Assembly (NCBI GenBank): GCA_037178975.1
Contig: JASJZH010000005.1
Location: 1-64,000 of the forward strand
DNA length: 64,000 bases
Direction of reading: 5' to 3'
Source: Oscheius tipulae
Taxonomy: Eukaryota > Nematoda > Chromadorea > Rhabditida > Rhabditidae
The translations under genes were made by a program, and so were the position numbers. Positions 21,095 through 32,400 of this stretch are shown here, piece after piece. Under the pieces are notes generated by a model. That model had not been told where the DNA came from. It searched no databases and was given only the letters and a program-made list of their open reading frames with translations. Position 1 is the first letter of the stretch, and the number at the start of each line of letters is the position of its first letter.

Positions 21095-24000
21095 TTACAG
21101 TTTGAAGTCGTTCGGATAGTAGAACGTCTTCCAGAACTTTGAACGATTCCGTCGATATTTGCAGTAGGCAATGACTGCGATGAGTCCGATGACGCTGAGC
21201 CAGATGAGGTAGAACTGTGTTCGTCCGGGAGCCACGGTTCCGTCTGAAAATCGTGGTTTGTTAATGCTTAAATTAACTATATATGCCCCAGTCTAGCAAC
21301 AAAATTCGAGTCAATCTTATAGAAAGCGGGAAGATATAGATGTCTCCATACTTTCTGTATTCCTCTTAAAAATGAACTTGGCTCTCAAAACAGGGATGAT
21401 TATGTAAAGAATTCGCGACCTACTCATTCTAAGGACAAAAAAGTAGCTCCGCGAGGCTTGAGATACGATCTCTGCCATGGCAGGGAAGGGGTGGCGCAAA
21501 ATCGAAAGAGGGGGAGGCTTTTTTCAAACCCCAAATCGGGCATAGAAGGGTGAGGATCGCGCATATTGCGTCAAATAAACAAGTGGGGACCCTTTGAAGG
21601 AAGAGGAGGGGCGGAAGTTTTGAGCTGCAGAGATCCATTTGACCCCTGGGCACGTCTAGAATGTCCAAATATGCCAATCAACATGGTTTTTTTTCCAGAA
21701 CTTTTCGATTACTCCGACCAATTCGCGGGGAGAATACCAGTTTTTTGACCTGTCGCTTGCATTGAGTGCAAGAACCAGTCAATACGGTGCATAATATCGT
21801 GACAACTTTAAAAAAAAAAAAAGTAACCAACCGTAGCCCTCAATGTCCCGCCATTGTCTCTGTGGACTGGCGTCCAGTTCTTTTCGTAGACGGCCCTCAG
21901 CCTCCTCCAGTTTTTCGACCTGAATTTGGCATTCTGAGACGAGTCAATACGAGTCGATCCGCGTGGAAAAGAGGGCTCCGAGAGGAGCAAAAAGGCAACT
22001 TTGAAGACGAAAAAGCTCACCTTTTCGGCATGTACTGCAAACTTCGGGTTCAGATGCCTGTTTCCGGCCGTCCTCAGCTTGCCATCCTTGTACTCGTTGA
22101 CCTTGTAGCCGACCTCTTGCGCGTTGTCCTGCCGAATGTTCCCGTAGTAGTTTTTTAAAAAGTCGAAGATTTTGCCCTCGTCGAACTGGCCGTCAGTTTG
22201 ATAGCAGCTCGGACAGAGTTCCTGGAACAGATTTAGGTTGCCAGCACGCAAAACAGGTTGACTTTTGTCTTGTCTAGACGGTCCTGATCGCATCCGCTAT
22301 TTAAATTCAGCGGGAAGAATGAGATGCAAAAAATGATTAGTCTGGTCTAACTAATTCTTTAAAAACATTCTGAAGGTGTTTCCTTGGGCTCCCAAGAGGG
22401 GAAACAATTTAATTCATTCACGCTAGGATTGAACCCGACCACATTAGTTTTGTACCTGTCGCAGAAGGCTTGCACTCAGGGTGTGTCTTTGGTCAGTAAC
22501 CTGGCCCGGCAAGGCTAGGTTGCTAACCAATGGCGCCCTCTGCGTGCAAGTCAGGGTGCCATCTGCGCGCGAACCTGGCCGACGCAAACATTTCGACCAG
22601 GTTGACGTTTTCTGCGAGAGCTAACCAACTGACTATAAACCCCGTAAATGGCGATAGAGCCGAAAAGAGAACTTACCTTTGGAGGGAACTGCCGCTTCGG
22701 GAACTTGGGGTCGTCGCTGGGACTGCCGGACAGACGCTGATTGACGTAGTTGTGAACGCGCCACAGCCACGTGATTGTGTCCTCGGGCCTCGTCACCAGA
22801 TGCATCTGGTGCTTTTCCGTCTCCTTCTGGAAGTTGGCAGCGCACTCGCTGCAGCTGAGGAAGCGAGTGATGAATTGGCGGAACGGCTCGAAGATCTCGA
22901 TTACTGGCTTGAAATCCAGGTCTGCAAACAGCTTTTTGGACACTCTTTTGCTTGCAAGTCTTGCGTACATAAAAATAATTTGATCACCAAAAAGGTTGGC
23001 TATCGCATCTTTAGGGCTCAGTATCGGTCAAATTTCTAATTGTGGGAGCCTTTTCCTAGACCTTCTTTCCAAAATAGCTCCTTGAAAAAGTTTCTCACCG
23101 ACGGGGATCGACTCCGGGTCGTCTGGTTCATGTTGACGCCGCTTAACAATACACCAACTGTTTCAAAAACTTTCCGATCTCAAACTTTGTTTGGAGACAC
23201 CTAAAACCCTTAAATGTGATTGGATATTCTTACACAGCTCATAAAATGGAATGGAACTTTACAAAAATTTGAGACCTCCGGTGGGATCGAATTGTTCGCG
23301 TTCCTTATAACCTTTAGCGTCTGCAGTAGGTAGGTTACACAAGGCAGGCAGACATGTAGAGACGCATTTAAAAAAAAGAAAGATATTAGACTAGTTTCTA
23401 CAGTCTAGCTGGGTACATTACACGCTGGTCACATCTACACACATGGAAGAGCCTTTAAAAGCGTCCTATCTTGGCCCAGAGTGGAAATAAGGCGTTTTTA
23501 TCACGTATTTATTGTTAAGTAGGTTTTCTTAGGTCCAGAATTTGATGCCAATGTGAAAACTGGAAATGACTGCAAACACGCTAAAATAGAGAAAATCTGC
23601 CAGCCTTAGTTCGGGTAACTGTAATTTCCTCGCGAGACCTTTCGCACCCCACGTTTAAAGAATTAGCTCACTGCCGCTCTTCGTTGGAAATAGACTATAA
23701 CTCAAGGATTAGCGCGCTGAGCCTTGAATCTGAAGCAACCCGAGTTCGAGCTCCGCCTATGCTTTCCTCGCTTTCTGAAAGGGGCGGCAAAGCTGGTGGT
23801 TCTAGGTTCTAGATAGATTTCTAGACTGGATCTCTAAACGCAGTTACAAACCTTCAAAATGTTTGCGACAAAGTTGATGTATTGCCAAAAAGTGCGGTTA
23901 CGGCCCGCGCGGCCCGGGTTCGATTCCCGTGGGCAACAAACGTTTGGGGCAGGCGAAGAAAAAGCTCCTACAGGCATTACAGAGGCTGCTCTTTTAAAAA

Positions 24001-27000
24001 GGAACCCCTCAGACTTCTACAGTTTTTCACCCAAATCACAGCCCCCGTCATCTAAAACTTACTATTTTTCTCAATATTGTAAGCCTCTGCTGTGATCGCG
24101 TGCGCCAGCGTCCACATTCCACAGGTGTATCCACGCAAATTGGACCTGCTTCCGGCACAGGCAATCCATCGAATCTCCTTGGGCAGTGGATTGCCCAGGT
24201 CGGCCTGAATCTCGTCCATTTTGGCTGTCCATTCGTCTGCCGTGACGCGCTCCTTCAGCTGCAGCCATTCGTCTACACGGAAGTACAGTCGACGCATCGG
24301 AGTCGTCCCAGGGGCGTATTTCTTCAAGGTGTGGGTCCACTGCTTCAGTCCGGCCAGATCCTCGCCGTCAATGACCTCGCGACGGGGGATTTCCTGAATT
24401 ATTAGCATTTTTAGAAGCAAATGGAGAACCAGCAGACGTCTACTGGATGTGTCTCCATTTACAACCCGTTTTTTTTTAATCTAAAGGGTCCCTAGTTGAT
24501 CAGATTTTTGATGAGTGGATTGAAAATGGACAGTTCAGGTTGATAGGCACTAGATGGTTGGGTTCAGTATGTCCAAAACCAGAGACGGGCTGAACTATAA
24601 CAGGGAGGATCTGACTTTGTAACGCATATCTACTCGTATATCATTAAGGTTGCGTATCGAAATTGAAGACGGTAACTTCTCAATACAGCCTTGTGTTATA
24701 AGAGTTGGTGCGCCCTTTAAAGTGAAAATGACACCTCCCGTCTCTTATCAGAGTCTAGGAGTGAAATTGGTTGAGTAAAGTGGCTGCTCACAAAAGTTAG
24801 TGGTCAAGCGCGGATTTTGGCAGCTCTATACCGTTTTTATATCTTTTCGTAATTAGAGTAACTTTGCCAAAAAGTTTGTAGGCAAAAGCATCGGGTCGTG
24901 CTGAACGAGATGACGCTTCTTACTAGCAGACCAATTTTATAGTCAACCTTTAAAAGGGTGTAACTATGTTTTGATACCGAGAAGCCCAAAGTTGTTTGCA
25001 GTCAGTTAAAAAAAACTCTACAAAACGGTTCCTTCCATAAATATGAGACAAGGTCGAGCCAACTTTCAGTGGTCATCTGATGATCTCTGCGGCAAAACCA
25101 ACACGGAGACCCAAACCCAAAAACGGTCATGGATAGAAGGGGGTCGCGCAAATCGCGTTAAAAACAAAAACTTTGAAGGAAGAGAGGTCCGCAAAATTTT
25201 TGGACTGCTGAGATCCAATTGAATGCTGCTCGGGACTTTCGCGTTATCTAGACAATAAGCTAGTATAGATGGTTTCAAGCAGAGAGAGAAGCGCGGGCAT
25301 TTCTCAAATATATCCAAACTATGAAACGGAACCTTGTAGAGCATGTAGCTGACAGCACTCTTCAGATCCTCGAGCTGAACCTCGTATTGGCGCAGATCCA
25401 CAGCCACGAGGGCTGTTCCCGGAGCGGGAGCCAGTGCCTGTGACTCCGACTCTTGTTTCGTCTCTGCCGGAGCTGCTCCCACGGCCTCTGTGACCATCTC
25501 GTTGATCTTCTCCTGCACATCGACCCAGGCCACGTTTTCTCTAAAGCTTTTCGTTGAAACTTCGAAAAAAAAATAATAAAAACTCACGGGCTGGACCAAA
25601 CCGGCTGGGAATTGCCCTTGGCAAAGAGCAGAAATCGGCCATTGGCGTTAGATCCAAAGTGTTTCTGGGCTTCTGGATGTTGCGGCCTCACCAGCATGAC
25701 TCTCGTGTACCGGTCGTTGTTGAAGTTGATCATGTTCTGAAAACAATTTTCGAATTGGCACCATTTTTCGCACACATTTTTTCATGATTCTGATCGCGCA
25801 ATCGAATTGTAGGAATATATTAACCTACTTGACAACGAATTTGGAGGAAAAATAAAAGAAAAACGTGAAAATTGGTTAAAATAGGGTATAAGAACCTCAG
25901 TTTTTCTGTGTCACGCCCTTAGCATCGTGTTATTCGCAGTTTTTTTAAATTTGTAGCCAAGTAGGGCACTGAAGACGATTTCAACGTCAAAACAATGAAA
26001 AAGTGACCACAAATAGGTAAAACTACAGCAACTCGCGCCGAATATTAAAAATTTGTGACGGGAGCTTTTTTCCGGGAAGAGCCACAGTCTATTAAACTGC
26101 CGCTGGACGTTGGAAATGGGCTATAAGCAAGTGAACTATTACTGCACTATTCAGAAAAGGCTTTAGACTAGGGGAGACTCGCTTAGAAAGCAAAATCAGA
26201 GCAAAAACTCACAGCCCAGGCCATTGTTGCTGGATTCTCCTGTATAGCCAACCCGAGGTACTTGACATCGCCGGCAGCCGTCCACATCTCGTCTAAGATT
26301 CTGCAATCACTTTTTTTCTAGAAACTCCAAAGTCTTTCGGCTCAAAATAGGTGGTGAAAACGTACTGTTCTTGCGGCAGGAACGACGGCCAATGATCGGG
26401 CTTCTGTCTCTCATAGTCGGCCTGAACGAGGCCGGCCACATCGAGCTCCAGCTGGGCCAAGTCGTGCTTGTTTCCCTTGTAGAGCAGCCCGTCATCTTTG
26501 TCGGCCGACAAGTATTTAAAGTACTGAAATTTTGTAATGTTTTCTTCGAGAAAATGTACAACCTTTAGGGTCGGGAAGGCATTGATCTGATGCTCTCGAC
26601 AAATTGGCATATTTTTGTCATCGGCGCAGTTGACGACCGTCACTTGGACCATCGGCTGCCATGTGGAGAGATGCCTAAAAGTGGCAAAAATCTGTAAAGC
26701 TGGAAAATGGGGGACGAACCTGGCAAATTTCTTAAACGTTGGCGCATATCCTATGCAGGCTCCGCACCAACTCGAGTAGAATTCGATGAAATGTGCCTTC
26801 TTCTGAAAAAGTGGGGATTTTATAGGAAGGAGATTCAATTATTTCGGTCAAAAAGGTGTAAATTCGTAGTCAGGTTCTATTGCCACACTATACGAGCATT
26901 CTTTCATAGTTTTAGGCTCAAAATGAAGAGAACCTTGACTAAAAATGTAGGTTTACGGGCTATGGAACGGTTTGAAGAAGATTTTTCATATAAGGCTTTT

Positions 27001-27501
27001 ATTCTTTTTTCTTTTTACGAGGGCTGGCCCAAAACTTCGGTCAAACGGGACCAGTTAACGTCTGGCTTGAACCAAGTTTTCTACCTAATTTGCTTGCAAG
27101 AATCCGTAAAGGAGGCAAAAAACTGTCCTTGTCAAAGGTCATTTTTTGTATTTTTTGGACTGGATTTGAAGGACTGAACTAGGTAAATTGGATGCATTTC
27201 GTGCAACACGTCTAATAGAGGAGCTCTTGAGCCATGGTAGCCCCTGAAACTACGAAAACGTACTTTTTATGAATAAGGCTAATCGCAACGGCTGCCACCC
27301 TTGATTCCCATCAAATTTGCTCAGAAAAGTTCTTAAACTAGCAACTAAAGTCGAACTAACTGTGTTGTAAACGGCTGCATTGAAGGTATCCGTGTCGAGT
27401 TCCAATATCGGATCGCTGCTATCGTAAAGGGAGTCAGCTCTACTGCTACAGACTAGTGTGAAGGCGATGACGGCGGCTAGAAATGCCGTGTGACTCCTCA
27501 T
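21095..27501 (-). CDS. Quiescin sulfhydryl oxidase (QSOX)
   Basis: Twelve exons, about 646 residues (27361-27501, 26720-26802, 26563-26674, 26366-26523, 26213-26300, 25588-25736, 25333-25540, 24063-24393, 22677-22921, 22021-22221, 21842-21919, 21095-21243). QSOX makes disulfides in secretory proteins using O2 and FAD. It opens with a signal peptide (MRSHTAFLAAVIAFTLVCSS). A thioredoxin domain follows, with FYSSWCGACIGYAPTFKKF; the CGAC active site replaces the common CGHC. Then come a redox-inactive second Trx-like region and the helical linker. The Erv/ALR domain has GYTCGMWTLAH, the CSECAANF CxxC and the FAD-binding WRVHNYVNQRL. The distal pair is CPSC. A C-terminal membrane helix (QFYLIWLSVIGLIAVIAY) and a basic tail KYRRNRSKFWK anchor it in Golgi or plasma membrane. 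All redox motifs are present. Confidence 0.92.
21536..21665 (+). repeat. Dispersed repeat family R2, copy a
   Basis: In an intron of QSOX. Shares the pattern gggt(c/g)gcgca..ttgcgtyaaa..ctttgaaggaagag and tgcagagatccatttga with the copy near 25.1 kb, and the shorter ends with copies near 29.9 and 31.4 kb. Confidence 0.6.
22424..22485 (-). repeat. tRNA-like fragment (QSOX intron)
   Basis: The minus strand carries a B-box match GGGTTCAATCC about 40 bases after an A-box-like stretch. No complete cloverleaf is apparent, so it looks like a tRNA-derived repeat rather than a gene. Confidence 0.35.
23510..23705 (+). repeat. Dispersed repeat family R1, copy a
   Basis: Partial copy of a family also seen near 25.8-26.1 kb and 60.9-61.2 kb. 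The stretch gtaactgtaatttcctcgcg..agacctttcgca..cgtttaaagaatt..ggaaatagactata aligns closely with the 61.1 kb copy. It lies in a QSOX intron. Confidence 0.7.
23700..23760 (+). repeat. tRNA-like fragment next to R1 copy a
   Basis: An A-box-like ggattagcgcgctgagcc and a B-box-like gagttcgagctcc at about tRNA spacing follow immediately after the R1 end. Confidence 0.35.
23885..23940 (+). repeat. tRNA 3'-half-like fragment
   Basis: The sequence cccgggttcgattcccgtggg forms a good T-arm with the B box GGTTCGATTCC, but no D-arm lies at the right distance upstream, so this is a partial tRNA-like sequence. Confidence 0.35.
25120..25240 (+). repeat. Dispersed repeat family R2, copy b
   Basis: In another QSOX intron, same orientation as copy a. 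It contains ggggtcgcgcaaatcgcgtt, actttgaaggaagagagg and ctgctgagatccaattga. Confidence 0.6.
25800..26125 (+). repeat. Dispersed repeat family R1, copy b
   Basis: In a QSOX intron. Its start (aacctacttgacaacgaattt) and end (tggaaatgggctata) match the ends of the copy at 60.9-61.2 kb with similar spacing; the middle is more diverged. Confidence 0.65.
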
Positions 27502-29475
27502 CTTCTTCCCAATCGCCTTCTCTTTCTTCTAAATGGCTCGTCTCCCCTTCCAGAAACCGGATTCCTGTAAAAATATGAATAATATTCAGATGAAACATGT
27601 GAAAATCGCATCGCAGAGACTGTCCGAAGGACATGGGGCCATCAGAAGTGCACCAAAAGTCACCAAGGATGGAGAAATTTTGTCGGAGCGGGAGAAGAGA
27701 CCATAATATCAAGAAAAGCCCCGAAATGATCGCAAAATCAGGCTGAAAAGAAGTAAGAAAAATGTGAAAACTGCCACTGGAAGAAGCAAGTTTTTAGAGA
27801 TCTCAAAGAGGCATAAACACGAAGGGATCCTGATCGTAACCACGTAGGCATCGATCCAGCCAGTTCGGAAGCCGGTTTAGCTGATGTTGCTGCTGGAGAG
27901 ACGGGTCTAAGGAGAGAGAGAGAGAGAGATAGAATAAGCGAAGTGGGCAGCGCAGCCGGCTGACCCCCATCCGGAGAGAGAACTTCTTGGGTCAGAGGTA
28001 ATTGCGCGCCAAAGCAGCGTATAATGGGGCGCTTACTATTGAAAAAATTTTGGGAAGACTAAAAATTTATAAGCTAGAGTTCATCAATTAAGCAAGAACT
28101 GTTTGCCAAATCCTACTCTTCTGGAGAAGGAAAAATGTGCAGAGATCCCAAAGTTTTGTTCACCGTTTTATTCCATTTTCCAATCATTTTTGAGCTCAGC
28201 ATGTAAAATTACCCACAAGAAGAACGGAGATGATCAAAAATGTAACAGAAACGGTTTGTAATATATTCGATATCAACAAAAAGCAAACTCTCATTTGAGC
28301 CCAATTCTTATTCTAGGGAGCCATTTTACAAGTCGAGTTCAGAAAATACGGTTAGACATTGAAAAAGCTGGCAGAAAACTTGGCTAAGCATGAAATTTCG
28401 GGCCGAACCAGTGTGACAAGGGTAAGAGTGCATTTTTGCACGAAAAGTTATCGAAAAATCGACTTGGAAAGCGCCAAGATGACAAAAATCCGGTCGCTGG
28501 CTTCCTAAATCAACACAAGAGCCAGAAGACTGACCAGCGAATGTCCAAGAGAGGGGGAGAGCCTGACGTATGGCGCACGAAGGGCGCAAAATACACGAGT
28601 CCGAGTCCGAGTGTATGCTCAAAGCGGTCAGATTTTGTGGAGAGAGAGAGACTGTTCGAGGCCAAGTGCCTCGTCAGCACAGCTGAAAGGGGCGGAATCT
28701 AATGAATTTCACTCTCGTCTGGGGCTCGTGATCGATGCGCATATTGCGTATAAATGAGAGCGAAAAGGTGAGAGGCATCATTTTGATAATAGTTCGGTAG
28801 GCGTTCACCCATTCCTTCGGAAACTTCCGGAATTTTTCCAAATCGAGTTGTGTCTACAATTTCTTCTCAGTTTTTTTTCCACCTTTTAACTACTTTTTCT
28901 TTATCAGTGTTTTTGAGGCTGAAGTATTACGTATAGATTAATTCCCAAGTATGGGAAATTGACATCGGAATTGGCGTAAGTTGTAATTCTCAGACTTCGC
29001 TTCCATGTCGGTGTCGAATCGGTATAAATCGCCCGTTTTGGCAATTTTTTGATAAAATTCACGGTCTAGGAGGTTGTTTCATGCGCTAAGTAAAAAACAT
29101 AGTTGGAATGTAGAAAAATCAGTGGAAATTACCGTAAAAGCTCTACTAAAAGCACAGGTTTACGTAAGGTCGTCTCCAGTCCGAAGACAGCGAGCGGAAC
29201 ATGCGTTTTGATGCTGCTTAGACGAAAACGGGCAGTTTTCGATGGGATAACGAAAGAAAATCGAGGCTTTTCATGTTTTCTAAGGGATGTGCAAGTAGTC
29301 AGGCCAAAGGAGGTAAAAAGCTTGTGGAAATGTCAATACGACCAGAAGAAAAAGATAGGCGGAGAGGCAAGTGACCGGACTGAAAAAAAATTTGCAAAAT
29401 GGAAAAAAAACAGAAAGCTGAATATTTACACCGTATATGACACGTGCAAGACCCGGAAAAAAGCATAGAATGAAC
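27502..29475. other. Intergenic upstream of QSOX
   Basis: About 2 kb between the QSOX start and the XPG stop. It holds a GAGA tract at about 27910-27930 and a small gagtccgagtccgag repeat near 28600. I see no convincing exon or RNA gene. The QSOX promoter should lie just right of 27501. Confidence 0.5.
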
Positions 29476-32400
29476 TTAAAAATTGCTGTCACTGCTCTCG
29501 GACAAGTCCAGCCGTTTTACAGGGGGGGCCGGCGGCTTCTTGGCTCCTTTTCGCATCGTCTTCTTCGTCGTTGGTTTTCGTAAAGGACGAGCTCTCCGGA
29601 CTGAGGCTTGGTCTTCAAACGTGGCCTGGCAGATCAGGGTGGGAGGATCTGAAGCAACGAGAAACCATTTCAAATTGTCCATGCGTCTCTCCGTCTGTTT
29701 GCGTGCGTGACCTACTGTAGACAATATAAACTACCAATGGTCATAATTTTTTTTTTTTTACAAAGTACTATTTTGCCAGCTGAGTAAAATTATGCAATTA
29801 GATTTAGAGATTGCCAATCTCCAAACGTTGTTGTTACCCTTTTATACTTCTAGGGAACAAGTTAGTGTATTGGTAAGAGGCTCCAGGAAAACGAAGACCA
29901 TGAAAAAAAAGGTAAGAAAAGGGGTCGCACAAAAGTTTATAATAGCAGGAATCCAGTTGACCCCTGCCTTAGCCGCAGATGGGCTATAGCCAAAACTTGT
30001 ATGAACTGCGAATATTGAGAATAGACTAACCAGGATTCGTTTTCTTCGCTAGACGAGCCAGCGCCTCGGCCACCCGCTTCGTCATGGTCGTCCTTTGTTC
30101 CTCCGCCGACTGCACCAGCGCATACGAGGTTATGTGTTTCTGATAGCTCGCGGCGCCGGTGATAAAGTCATTCCACTTTTGGAAGGCTGTGAGGGCGAGC
30201 TTGAATGGGATTTTTTGAGTGAAAAATGGAGAAGACCGAACCTTGTTGAATTTGTCCTCGGGCCAGCCGAGTTTGTCCTCGACGACGGCTCGAAGACGGT
30301 CCACGTTGACCGACTTCCATCGCAGCTGCTCATTGGCCGAATCCACGTTGGGGCGGAGATAGGAGTCGACTACGGCCGGATTGCAAATCTGAAAATCAGG
30401 CTCTGTCTGAGGAGAAAAATAAAGCTCATCGAGCTTCCTCTAATTGGCTCGCAAAATGACCTACGAAGCCGAAAACTTTAGGACCATTTTTACGGGATGG
30501 CCGTCTAACTGGGGATATTTGGTCACATTGCATCGTCAGAAGCCTCACGAAGCTTCAAGCAGCAAACTAAGCCATATTGTTCCCTAAATTTCTATATACT
30601 GGTCGCGAAATATTCACTCAGTGCACTGCCAGTAGGAGAAGGATAAAAAAAACATGAGAGACAAGCGCTGTTTCAAAAATAGAAAAACAAGACTAACCCC
30701 GTGCAAATCCTCCATCTCGTTGTTCTTTTCCACCAGAGCCTTGATTTTCCGTCTGATAGCATTCGGTTCGGCTCCTTTTGCGAAGAGCCAGTCCTCCACG
30801 GCTGCAAGCGACGCGATGATCTCGTTTCGCTCCTCTCCCGGCCCCATTTTGACTCCGAATTCGGCCAGCAGTTCTATCGCCGTCACGACACCGACTCCAT
30901 GAATTCCCTGCGAGTAGTCGCCGCCGGATATCATTGCAATTTCGACGATGTTCGACTGGGAGAGGCCTGGAAAAGGGCTTGGAAACATCAAAATAGGAAT
31001 CTTACCTGTCTCTTTGAAGATTTTCTTCTGGTTGTAGTGCTGGACGTTTCGATCCTTGGAAAAGAGGTGTCGATAGGCATTTTGGGCACCGAACGCCCAA
31101 ATGTCGCTATCATCAGAGACGACACCCTGAAAAATGTTTAGTTATGAATAAAGGACAGGGATGAACAGATTCGGGTCCAAAGCAAACTACTGGTGGCAAA
31201 ATTGTTTGTAGGCTCTGATAAAACTAAAAGTAGGCTAATCATTTTCCATGTTTAGATTAAGAAAAAAACTTCTAGACGTCTCAATTTGGCAGAGAGATTT
31301 CACGAAGACGTATTCAACAGGGAGGATCCTTATGTTCAGCTCAAAATTTTTCGAAATACTCAAGGACTCGCGTAAATTGCTAAGAAAAAAATCAAAAAGG
31401 GGGTCGCGCAAAGTTTTTAATAGCAGATATTCAGCAGACCTCTCGTTTGGTTACCGCCCGTTTTCGACTAATGCTCTTGTAAATCTGTCTAATTCTTATA
31501 TTGGGACCGCCATGCTTGTTTCTCATCAAAAAATAAGGCTTTCAGCAGAAGGAAAAGACCAAAAAAAAACCTCAACGAGTCCCAACCGTTCCAATTCTAC
31601 GCATTGCGCCTCGGCCTCTCCCGGCGCCTCGATCCACGGAAATCCACAGGCCGTCAGAAACTCCTGCAGATCGCGATAGGCTCCAGAATCACGGTCATCT
31701 GTGGTTTTTTGTGGCACGAAGGGCCGTCTCTTCGCAGCTACCCTTGAAGTAGATGGTGCGTTAGGCTATAAAATCCAATATTTTGGAGAAAAATGGCTTG
31801 GCGAACCTGATTTTCAATTATTTCCGCCAAATCTTCGTCCATTTTTCCGTCCAAATTGATCTCGCCATCACTGACGTCGATGAAGTCTTCGTCCCCGGAA
31901 TCGCTGGACCAGTCGTCCTGTCGCAGGGCGGCCGCCTTGCTGCTCCCGATCCGTCTCTTCATAAAGTTCTCGATCATCGTTCCCTTTCCGACAAAGTCGC
32001 GTCCGGCCATCTCTGCAGCGAAATCCGTGTACTGGAAAACGTATAGTTATAATCTGTGTAAGGAAAAGAGAGCTTAATTTAACCGTCGCACTTAAAATTG
32101 GAGGGCATAGAAGAATTTCAAAGCTTTTTAAACAAAACTTTGGCTCTCGACCGTTTCAGACAAATATTCTCGTAAACCTTTCCCGTCTCATTACTACTCA
32201 AAACAGCTTGTTCGAATATTTCTCACCGACGGGGAAAAAATCTCTTCAAAATGTGCGTTTTTAAATTTGAATTTTCCGGCGGGAAGTTAGAAATTCCTGA
32301 ACTCCAGTTTTTTTTTGCATTTTTCGTTGCTTTACACTTATTTTCTGTTTTTAAGTGCTTAGTCGATTTGCTGTCAAATTCTACCTTAGAAGGGTAGCTG

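Noticed and set aside
21808-23039. Plus-strand open frames over the QSOX exons
   Set aside because: They are antisense shadows of the Erv/ALR exons, which carry the recognisable motifs on the minus strand.
28560-28625. gagtccgagtccgag short repeat as a regulatory array
   Set aside because: Only two to three copies; not distinguishable from chance simple sequence.
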